Source: Palsa-892 sp035295845 (GTDB taxonomy: Bacteria; Pseudomonadota; Alphaproteobacteria; Rhizobiales; Xanthobacteraceae). Taken from it: 64,000 bases of DNA. The notes under the pieces were generated by a model. The model was not told where the DNA came from. It saw only the letters and a program-made list of their open reading frames with translations, and made no database searches. The DNA is taken from positions 89,397-153,396 of the forward strand of contig DATGIF010000027.1 in the NCBI GenBank assembly GCA_035295845.1, in the 5' to 3' direction. A program made the translations under genes and the position numbers. Below, one piece after another: positions 58,354-64,000 of this stretch; within the stretch, counting starts at the first letter, position 1, and each line of letters starts with the position of its first letter.

Positions 58354-60648
58354 ATGTCGACAAAACCAATGGGGGGCGGACAGATCGGCCGCTCCGTGCC
58401 GCGCCTCGAAGCCCGCGAAAAGGTCACCGGCCGCGCCGAATATACGCATCTGATGCGGCTGCCCGGCATGCTGCACGGCAAGGTGTTTCGGAGCACGGTG
58501 CCGCACGGCCGCATCAAATCGATCGATACCAGCGCCGCCAAGGCGATGCCCGGCGTGTTTCGCGTCATCACCGCCGAGGACGTGGTGAAGGTGATTCCGA
58601 ACCCCTATTACGGCCCGGCGTTTCACGACCAGCCGATCCTGGCGATGGAAAAGGTGCGCTTCGTCGGCGAGCCGGTGGCGGTGGTGCTGGCCGCCGATCC
58701 GCACGTCGCCGAGGCCGCCACCCAGGCCATCGTCGCCGAGTACGAGGAGTTGGAGCCGGTCTACGACGAGGTCGAGGCGATGACCGCCAAGACCTACGTG
58801 CACGAGGAGCTGAAACCCGCCGGCACCTTCGCCGATCTCAAGCATCTCAAAGGCCAGAAAGACACCAACCTCGCGCTCAACGCCAAGCTGCGGCGCGGCG
58901 ACGTCGACAAGGCGTTCGCCGAAGCGGCCCACGTGTTCGAGCACGAATTCCGCACGCAAAAATGTCTGCACGTGCCGTTCGAGCCGTTCGCAGCGATCGC
59001 AGATGCCAAAGACTCCAGCATCACGATCATTACCGGCGCCCAGGGGCCGTCGTTCGTGCGCTCGGAGATCGCACGCCTCTTGGGCTGGCCTGAGAACAAG
59101 GTCCGCATAAAAGTGCCGTATCTCGGCGGCGGCTATGGCGGCAAGCTCTACATCAAGCTCGAAGCTTTGGTCACCGCCTGCTCGATGATCGCGCGGCGGC
59201 CGGTAAAAATCGCGCTCACCATGGAGGAGCAGTTTTATCAGATCACCAAGCATCCGGCGACGGTGCGGATCAAGACCGGCGTCGACAAGGCCGGCCGCAT
59301 CACCGCGCGCAAGTGCGAGGTGTTCTGGAACGGCGGCGCCTACGCCGATATCGGCCCGCGCGTCACCCACAAATCCGGCTTCGTCGCCGGCGGTCCCTAC
59401 GACATCGACAACGTCTGGATCGACTCCTACGCGATGTACACCAACATGACGCCGGCCGGCGCGCTGCGCGGTTTCGGCATGCCGCAGCTCACCTTCGCGT
59501 ACGAGAGCGACACCGACATGATCGCCCGCGCGCTGAAAATCGATCCGGTGGAATTCCGCAGGAAGAACGTGTTGCGCGACGGCCGTCCGCAGGCGACCGG
59601 CACGATCCTGAAAGACGCGCCGCTCGAAGCCATCCTGGAGCATGTCGCCGACCGGCTGCGCTGGACCGACAAAGCGTTCGACCGCGGCAGCGGCACGCTC
59701 CGCCGCGGCCGCGGCCTCGCCATCGCGCTCAAGGCCTGCGTGTCGCCGACCACCTCGGTCGCCATCATCAATGTCGGCGCCGATGGCAGCCCGACGCTCT
59801 ACATCTCCACCGTCGACATGGGGCAAGGCTCCGACACCGGCATGGCGCAGATCGTCGGCGAGGTGCTCAACATTCCCGCCGAGCAGGTGCGCGTGGTGGC
59901 GCGCGATACCGACGTGACGCCCTACGACATGGGCACGCTCGGCTCGCGCTCGCTGTTCCACATGGGCCACGCGGTGCGGCTCGCCGCCGAAGACGCCCGC
60001 AACAAGATCGAGGCGCTACGCCGCGAGGTCGGCGAGCCGGAAGGCAGCAACACGCCGATCGCCGGCCTGTTCATCAAAAAATACGGCATGAAGGCCGGCA
60101 ACATCGTCGGCACCGGCAGCTACCGGCCCGAGCACGTCGAGCCCGATCACGACACCGGCCTGTCGCCGCAGATCACGCCGTTCTGGATGGTCTCCGGCGC
60201 CGGAGCCGAGATCGAGATCGACACCGAGACCGGCCGGCTGCGCGTGCTCAAGCTCGTCAATGCGGTGGACTGCGGCACCAAGGTCAATCCGCGCATCGTC
60301 GAGACGCAGATCTCCGGCGCCGCGCTGATGCAGCTGGGCTTCACGCTGTCGGAGAAGATGAATTACGACGGCGGCCAGGTCACCAACGCGTCGCTTGCCG
60401 ACTACAAAATCACCGGCATCGCCGATATGCCAGCGGTGATGATCAACGAGGCGATCGACGCCTATCAGCACAACGCGCCGTTCGGCGCCAAGGGCGTCGG
60501 CGAATCCTCGACCTTGGCGCTGTCGCCGGCCATCGCCAACGCCATCGACGACGCCATCGGCATCCGCCTCACCGAGCTGCCGCTCACCGCCGAGGCCGTG
60601 CTCCGGGCGCTGCGCGAGAAGGAAGGACGGCCGCTGGAGGCGGCCTAG
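58354..60648 (+). CDS. xanthine dehydrogenase family molybdopterin-binding subunit (orphan)
   Basis: A 764-residue large subunit of the molybdenum hydroxylase family, with an N-terminal aldehyde oxidase/xanthine dehydrogenase a/b hammerhead (GRSVPRLEAREKVTGRAEYT) and MoCo-binding domains (GGGYGGKLYIKLEALVTACS, PAGALRGFGMPQLTFAYESD, VDMGQGSDTGMAQIVGEVLN, GAKGVGESSTLALSPAIANA with the catalytic Glu). The [2Fe-2S] and FAD subunits that normally accompany it are absent on both sides, so it may partner with a distant gene. Substrate unknown. It is flanked by a palindromic repeat at its 3' end. Confidence 0.92.
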   Translation: MSTKPMGGGQIGRSVPRLEAREKVTGRAEYTHLMRLPGMLHGKVFRSTVPHGRIKSIDTSAAKAMPGVFRVITAEDVVKVIPNPYYGPAFHDQPILAMEKVRFVGEPVAVVLAADPHVAEAATQAIVAEYEELEPVYDEVEAMTAKTYVHEELKPAGTFADLKHLKGQKDTNLALNAKLRRGDVDKAFAEAAHVFEHEFRTQKCLHVPFEPFAAIADAKDSSITIITGAQGPSFVRSEIARLLGWPENKVRIKVPYLGGGYGGKLYIKLEALVTACSMIARRPVKIALTMEEQFYQITKHPATVRIKTGVDKAGRITARKCEVFWNGGAYADIGPRVTHKSGFVAGGPYDIDNVWIDSYAMYTNMTPAGALRGFGMPQLTFAYESDTDMIARALKIDPVEFRRKNVLRDGRPQATGTILKDAPLEAILEHVADRLRWTDKAFDRGSGTLRRGRGLAIALKACVSPTTSVAIINVGADGSPTLYISTVDMGQGSDTGMAQIVGEVLNIPAEQVRVVARDTDVTPYDMGTLGSRSLFHMGHAVRLAAEDARNKIEALRREVGEPEGSNTPIAGLFIKKYGMKAGNIVGTGSYRPEHVEPDHDTGLSPQITPFWMVSGAGAEIEIDTETGRLRVLKLVNAVDCGTKVNPRIVETQISGAALMQLGFTLSEKMNYDGGQVTNASLADYKITGIADMPAVMINEAIDAYQHNAPFGAKGVGESSTLALSPAIANAIDDAIGIRLTELPLTAEAVLRALREKEGRPLEAA

Positions 60649-60652
60649 CCCC

Positions 60653-60740
60653 GTAGGGCGGATCATCAGCCGAAGGCGTAACCGCCGTTCGTCCCGTATC
60701 GCTAAGAATGGCGGATTACACTGCCGCTAATCCGCCCTGC
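60653..60740. repeat. GTAGGGCGGAT palindromic repeat
   Basis: Starts gtagggcggat, ends aatccgccctgc, so the ends are inverted; the middle carries agccgaaggcgtaa. A shortened relative lies at 62334-62374. Elements of this form recur in Hyphomicrobiales intergenic DNA. Confidence 0.7.
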
Positions 60741-60858
60741 GCGCGCGGTTCTGAGTGAAAATCTCGGTCGGCGCGCGGCGAAAACCATTCCCTGAAGCAG
60801 ACCCACGTTCCATCGGGCGCGTTCATTCGCAAACAAATCCGGCAAATACGGCATTGTC

Positions 60859-60884
60859 GGAACGCAAACCGAAGGAACTGTGTT
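60859..60884 (+). promoter_or_regulatory. EcfG-like promoter upstream of the PRC-barrel gene
   Basis: GGAAC (60859-60863), 17 bases, TGTT (60881-60884). The alphaproteobacterial general stress sigma factor EcfG uses GGAAC-N16/17-CGTT; one base differs here. It lies 33 bases before the PRC-barrel start. Confidence 0.5.
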
Positions 60885-60916
60885 GGCGTGATGGCTCAGC
60901 AATCATGGAGGAACAA

Positions 60917-61294
60917 ATGGCCAGCACTGTAGATACCCGCCGCGAAACAGCCTCGCTCATCGGCAGCGACAAAGTGGAGGGAACCGCGGTGTACGGCGCT
61001 GATCAGCAGAAGATCGGCAGCGTGCAACGGGTCATGATCGACAAGATCAGCGGCAAGGTCGCATACGCCGTCGTCTCGTTCGGCGGCTTTCTGGGAATGG
61101 GCGAAGACTACTTCCCGATGCCGTGGACGAGTTTGAAGTACGACACCAATCTCGGCGGCTATCGCACGAGCATGACGGAAAACCAGCTGAAGGGCGCGCC
61201 GAAATACAATCGGAACACCGACTGGGACTGGTCCGACCGGTCACGCGACCGCGCGGTGTACGATTATTATAAGACGCCGGTCTGGTATGAGTGA
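60917..61294 (+). CDS. PRC-barrel domain protein
   Basis: A 125-residue protein with a PRC-barrel (VEGTAVYGADQQKIGSVQRV, then VAYAVVSFGGFLGMGEDYFP, MPWTSLKYDTNLGGY) and a Tyr/Trp/Asp-rich tail (RNTDWDWSDRSRDRAVYDYY). No signal peptide. Such proteins are often part of the general stress response in this order. ATG 60917 with ggaggaac upstream; ATG 60905 is in frame but overlaps that site. Predicted EcfG promoter upstream. Confidence 0.88.
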   Translation: MASTVDTRRETASLIGSDKVEGTAVYGADQQKIGSVQRVMIDKISGKVAYAVVSFGGFLGMGEDYFPMPWTSLKYDTNLGGYRTSMTENQLKGAPKYNRNTDWDWSDRSRDRAVYDYYKTPVWYE

Positions 61295-61414
61295 CGCGAT
61301 AGATTGATCATCACAATGCCGGTGCTAAGGCCATGGCTGCTCCAGCGGCCATGGCCGATGCATGCCAGGGCCCATGCTCCATGAGCGGCTCAGTCAGCCG
61401 CGCCGGCATCTCGC

Positions 61415-61774
61415 TCAACTCCCGTCGAGCCATTTCTCGTTGCGCAGAGCCTGTTTGAACTGTCGGAACGCCGCGTTGAGATCGCGCGACTTATGGGTGT
61501 GCTGCGCCTCGACCAGCAGCGCGCGTGCAAAGGTCCAGCGCGGCAGCCGGGCCAGCTCGGGAGGCAGCTCCCGATCGATGGTATCGAGGGCTTGCTCGAC
61601 GGTTTTTACGACAGAGCGCACCCCGGGTGCGCGAATGCAGACCTCGGTTGGAAACTCAAGTTTTGTGCCACCAAGTGCCGATGTTGGGACCTGTGGCCGT
61701 TCCTTGGCCATCGAGTGGACCCGCAGCTCCTTGCGGTCTTTCATTGCATCAGTGACGGCGGATAACGACGTCAA
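61415..61774 (-). CDS. DUF982-like small protein
   Basis: A 119-residue protein whose core from LEFPTEVCIRAPGVRSVVKT to TFARALLVEAQHTHKSRDLN and AAFRQFKQALRNEKWLDGS resembles the DUF982 family of short Hyphomicrobiales proteins. Function unknown. The TTG start at 61774 overlaps the TGA of the CsbD-like gene (TTGA), suggesting translational coupling; an internal ATG at 61711 would give 98 residues and fits the family core equally well. Confidence 0.7.
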   Translation of the reverse strand: MTSLSAVTDAMKDRKELRVHSMAKERPQVPTSALGGTKLEFPTEVCIRAPGVRSVVKTVEQALDTIDRELPPELARLPRWTFARALLVEAQHTHKSRDLNAAFRQFKQALRNEKWLDGS

Positions 61775-62076
61775 AGGGGTTGGTGCATTCTGCCCAGGAG
61801 CCAGCCAAGACCGAGCGCAACAGCCGCGGTGGTATAGGGCTGAGTTTCGATGGTCTTCCGCAGCAGCTTCTCAAATGACGCTGCCGTGTCGAGCGCCGTT
61901 TCTGCGGCTTCGCTGGTACTTTCGCGAGCCCGGCCGTACAGATCCTGGGCCGCACCTGTAACTTGGTTGGCAACGCCCTCAGCCTGCGTCCTGGTATCGC
62001 CGGTAACTCGGCCGACGCCCTCCTGCAGCTTGCCGCCGACGTTGCGAGCCGTGCCGCTTATACGATTCTCGTCCAT
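61771..62076 (-). CDS. CsbD-like stress response protein with C-terminal membrane segment
   Basis: A 101-residue protein. The N-terminus MDENRISGTARNVGGKLQEG and VGRVTGDTRTQAEG are typical of CsbD-family proteins; a coiled region follows and a C-terminal hydrophobic segment (YTTAAVALGLGWLLGRMH) that may anchor it, a feature also of ElaB/YqjD-like proteins. SD GGAGG lies five bases before ATG 62076. A CGAAC-N16-CGTT element lies 27 bases upstream, so it is probably under general stress control. Confidence 0.85.
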   Translation of the reverse strand: MDENRISGTARNVGGKLQEGVGRVTGDTRTQAEGVANQVTGAAQDLYGRARESTSEAAETALDTAASFEKLLRKTIETQPYTTAAVALGLGWLLGRMHQPL

Positions 62077-62388
62077 GACTTCCTCCAACTGGTTTGTCTG
62101 AGAACGCACCAAACTCCGAATCGTTCGGACGCCCCCCCGTTGTCTCTTTCCTCTCCCGTGATAGAGGCGAGGAAACCACCTTGCGTAGCAAGATGGTGGA
62201 GGGGGCGGCGGACTCGACGCTTCGTTTTCATTGCAGAATTTTCGGCGAGGCCTGCGCCCCCTCCACCGCGCTTCGCGCGGTCCCGCTCCCCCGCTTTCGC
62301 GGGGGAGGATGAAAGTGGCGCTGCCGCGGCGCCGTAGGGCAGATGAGCCGAAGGCATAATCCGCCCGCACGACCCGCCGATCAGAGGT
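62077..62388. other. gene-free stretch with hairpin-rich repeats
   Basis: 312 bases between convergently or tandemly placed small genes. It contains the CsbD-like promoter, a gcgcttcgcgc hairpin near 62267, the stem ctcccccgc-tttc-gcgggggag (62286-62307) and a shortened GTAGGGC repeat (62334-62374). No coding signal. Confidence 0.6.
62103..62127 (-). promoter_or_regulatory. EcfG-like promoter upstream of the CsbD-like gene
   Basis: On the minus strand CGAAC (62127-62123), 16 bases, CGTT (62106-62103), 27 bases before the start codon. Only the first base differs from the EcfG consensus GGAAC-N16/17-CGTT. Confidence 0.5.
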
Positions 62389-62652
62389 CTACGGCTTCCC
62401 CTCCTCCACGATTGGCCAATCCTCCTCCACGATCTGCCGGTACGCTTCGAGCCAGACCCGGACGAGAAAGCGCCGCCCGTCGCGCTCGGCCAGGAAGGCG
62501 CGGTACAGCACCTCGGCGCCGAGGTCGGCGCCCGGCAATTTCATGCTTTCGACGACGCTTTGCAGGCTGAAGGTTTCCGGTACGCCGCCTCTGACCGCAG
62601 CCGGTGACGCGCTCTCTCCCCGTGGTCTCTCGTCGTCTTGGCGCTCTGCCAT
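62389..62652 (-). CDS. small hypothetical protein
   Basis: An 87-residue protein starting MAERQDDERPRGESASPAAV; the C-terminal 50 residues (VVESMKLPGADLGAEVLYRA, then RRFLVRVWLEAYRQIVEEDW) look like a well-formed small domain, but I recognise no family. The longer frame upstream adds a low-complexity leader and is unlikely. Divergent from the XRE regulator gene. Confidence 0.65.
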   Translation of the reverse strand: MAERQDDERPRGESASPAAVRGGVPETFSLQSVVESMKLPGADLGAEVLYRAFLAERDGRRFLVRVWLEAYRQIVEEDWPIVEEGKP

Positions 62653-62778
62653 CGTCCCGTGTCTTGGGCTTGTTGCACGCGCGCTGCTGCCGCAATCGCC
62701 GGTGTGCAGCATCATACCGAAATTCTGAGTAACGGAAAAGCCGTTTTATCGATTCGCCTCCTGTTGCCGGGAGGCAGA

Positions 62779-63027
62779 ATGGCCCGCTCCCTGGAATCGC
62801 CCCGCCACGAAGCCCTGCGCGCTTTCCTCGTCGAACGGCGCCACAAGGCCGGCTTGCGCCAGGTCGACGTCGCCAAGCGGCTGCGCCGCCCGCAGTCCTA
62901 CGTGACCTACGTCGAGACCGGCCAGAAGATCGTCGATGTCATCGAATTGCTGGAATGGGCCGACGCCATCGGCTTCGACCCGCGCGACGCGATCAAGCGG
63001 CTGGCGAAATTGCCAAGGGCGAAATAA
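62779..63027 (+). CDS. XRE-type helix-turn-helix regulator
   Basis: An 82-residue protein consisting almost entirely of a Cro/C1-type HTH: LRAFLVERRHKAGLRQVDVA, KRLRRPQSYVTYVETGQKIV and VIELLEWADAIGFDPRDAI. Short stand-alone XRE proteins of this size are common in Bradyrhizobium-like genomes; target unknown. ATG 62779 has gggagg five bases upstream. No toxin partner is visible. Confidence 0.85.
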   Translation: MARSLESPRHEALRAFLVERRHKAGLRQVDVAKRLRRPQSYVTYVETGQKIVDVIELLEWADAIGFDPRDAIKRLAKLPRAK

Positions 63028-63030
63028 TTC

Positions 63031-63158
63031 GTAGGGTGGGTAAAATCGTCTGCTCAGGCTATGCGGCGCAAGCACGGCGCAGAACGATTTTGCCCACGCG
63101 GCTGTGTCTCAGCCCTAGACCGCGTGGGCACGGCGCTTCGCGCCTTTGCCCACCCTAC
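63031..63158. repeat. GTAGGGTGGG palindromic repeat, copy 1
   Basis: Terminal inverted repeat gtagggtggg / cccaccctac (63031-63040 and 63149-63158) around two inner hairpins. It shares a 22-base run (63124-63145) with the copy at 63785. Such elements are dispersed in Hyphomicrobiales genomes. Confidence 0.7.
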
Positions 63159-63668
63159 TCGCTTGATCGCATGCAACTCGCGTCATTTTGCTTCGCCGGG
63201 GAAAGACCGACATTCGAGCGAGCGTAGTCCGAATTGCGCAAAGCGCAATCCGTACTGGGAATCAAAGATGGAATCATGAATGCAAAAATTGGCCTCGCCG
63301 GCATGGTGCTGGCGCGATGCGCCGCACGACGAGTACGGAAAACGACCTAGAATCAACGCCATGCAGGCACAGAACGAATCATTTGACATTATCCGCGAAC
63401 CAACTAAATGACCGCGCCGTCTCGCTTGCTGCAAGGACGCCGGCCGGTCACTCCGGCTGGTGGAGCGAGAGCGGTGCCCGCGGGCAGGGGCTCGTCACCT
63501 CCGCACTCGGGCGGCTTCGGCACAACGCCCGGCCGGCATGATGACCGGCCTGCCAAGAGTTGGCTGGACTGGGACAGGCGGGGGCGGTTAACGGCCGCTT
63601 TTTAGCTACGTCCCAGGAAGCGCGGACTGGAGCTGAGCGGCGGCGTTGGTTCGCTTCCGCAAGAACCG

Positions 63669-63765
63669 CGGTGGAACGCCGGTAGGCGCAGCGCGCCCCG
63701 CATTTGGGCGCGCGCCGCACCCGTATGGTGCGGATTTGGTGGGTGGCGTCTGCCGGCGTTCCGCC
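63669..63765. repeat. three-hairpin structured element
   Basis: Outer stem ggaacgccgg / ccggcgttcc (63673-63682, 63753-63762), extended to 13 pairs by flanking bases with one G-T pair. Inside lie gcgcgcc / ggcgcgc (63691-63697, 63707-63713) and gcacc / ggtgc (63717-63721, 63727-63731), giving a three-way-junction-like fold on either strand. Not a tRNA. It may be an intergenic repeat or a small structured RNA. Confidence 0.5.
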
Positions 63766-63784
63766 TCCCTTGTTTTATTTGTTC

Positions 63785-63875
63785 GTAGGGTGGGCTGAGC
63801 GAAGCGAAGCCCACGCTGTTCTTGGAAGCGAAATGCAACCGTGGGCACGGCGCTTCGCGCCTTAGCCCACCCTTG
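63785..63875. repeat. GTAGGGTGGG palindromic repeat, copy 2
   Basis: Begins gtagggtggg, ends cccacccttg, with the run gtgggcacggcgcttcgcgc (63841-63860) identical to part of copy 1. It follows the three-hairpin element by 20 bases. Confidence 0.7.
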
Positions 63876-64000
63876 TCACAGCGAATCCAATTATCGTCGA
63901 TCCGTTCCGAGAGGAATGCTCTGCCGCGGACGGCCATCCGCGGCAGAGCGGCTGGCGATCGGATCGAGCCCACCCTGAGCCATCTCTGGCTGCACGGTAG

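Larger units (their letters stand above)
63028..64000. other. gene-free end of the window: repeats only
   Basis: 973 bases in which no frame has a convincing start, codon pattern or domain. Present are two GTAGGGTGGG palindromes, a three-hairpin element (63669-63765), and otherwise unfeatured DNA. Frames listed by length alone here run through the palindromes and are not supported. Confidence 0.65.

Noticed and set aside
56397..59093. 898-codon plus-strand frame spanning GH15 and the molybdopterin gene
   Set aside because: It runs antisense to GH15 and out of frame through the molybdopterin subunit gene.
62779..63027. XRE regulator as antitoxin of a toxin-antitoxin pair
   Set aside because: Neither neighbour resembles a known toxin, and the flanking genes are divergent or absent.
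63669..63765. tRNA-like reading of the three-hairpin element
   Set aside because: Stem lengths and loops do not fit a tRNA, and the T-loop consensus is absent.
63028..64000. CRISPR array suggested by repeated GTAGGGTGGG motifs
   Set aside because: Repeats are palindromic, few and unevenly spaced, without uniform spacers.
1..64000. tRNA genes
   Set aside because: I scanned the intergenic regions for T-loop and acceptor patterns and found no cloverleaf; a dedicated tRNA search would settle it.

Overview
The window reads as one continuous piece of an alphaproteobacterial chromosome, most likely from the order Hyphomicrobiales (Rhizobiales). The evidence is high GC, very dense gene packing, the gene orders chorismate mutase-hisC-tyrA / metX-metW / gloB and argH-lptM-lysA, a CpdR-type receiver, and dispersed palindromic repeats of the kind I know from Bradyrhizobium-like genomes. 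Genus cannot be set from sequence alone. I saw no rRNA, tRNA, CRISPR array, transposase or phage gene.

Layout. 0-4 kb: end of mtgA, rpmF, a small membrane protein, a degenerate GGDEF-EAL protein. 3.5-6.3 kb: PHB genes phaR, phaA, phaB. 6.3-14.4 kb: a cupin, gloB, a methyltransferase, metW-metX, then divergently chorismate mutase-hisC-tyrA, a ChaC-like cyclotransferase, and an unknown gene under what looks like a textbook LexA box. 14.5-18.3 kb: YdcF-like protein, ftsX-ftsE, a zinc-ribbon membrane protein, cpdR-like receiver. 18.3-24.7 kb: TIGR02302 protein, lysA, lptM-like lipoprotein, argH, divergent TlpA-like thioredoxin. 24.7-26.1 kb: YjfB-like protein and a sigma factor pair. 26.3-32.3 kb: hydroxybutyryl-CoA dehydrogenase, etfA-etfB, rhomboid protease, cobalamin adenosyltransferase, HIG1-like protein, and a long acyl-CoA dehydrogenase that looks like methylsuccinyl-CoA dehydrogenase (mcd). 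32.4-36 kb: MCP, YihY/BrkB protein, secreted protein. 36-42 kb: crotonyl-CoA carboxylase/reductase (ccr), two tandem GT87-like membrane proteins, ethylmalonyl-CoA mutase (ecm). 42-45.7 kb: soluble hybrid kinase, gluQ, AlkA-like glycosylase, carboxylesterase. 46-51.8 kb: TadG-like protein, small secreted proteins, cupredoxin, DUF4142 protein and an ECF sigma factor, HNH protein. 51.9-60.6 kb: LLM oxidoreductase, UbiD decarboxylase, GST, SDR, GH15, and an orphan molybdopterin subunit. 60.9-63 kb: stress-type small proteins (PRC-barrel, CsbD-like, DUF982-like) and an XRE regulator. 63-64 kb: repeats only.

How the genes fit together. phaA and phaB supply 3-hydroxybutyryl-CoA for storage or for the ethylmalonyl-CoA pathway. 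ccr, ecm and mcd are its signature enzymes, etfAB would accept electrons from mcd, and the PduO-type adenosyltransferase would make the adenosylcobalamin that ecm needs. A shared palindromic element (TTGC-N3-GCAA or a close relative) lies just upstream of ccr, ecm and the first GT87 gene, with a related palindrome at mcd. This suggests one regulator for genes spread over 10 kb. Other regulatory signals read directly from the DNA are a LexA box on a gene of unknown function, twin promoters that define a small ECF sigma regulon, and EcfG-like promoters before the PRC-barrel and CsbD-like genes.
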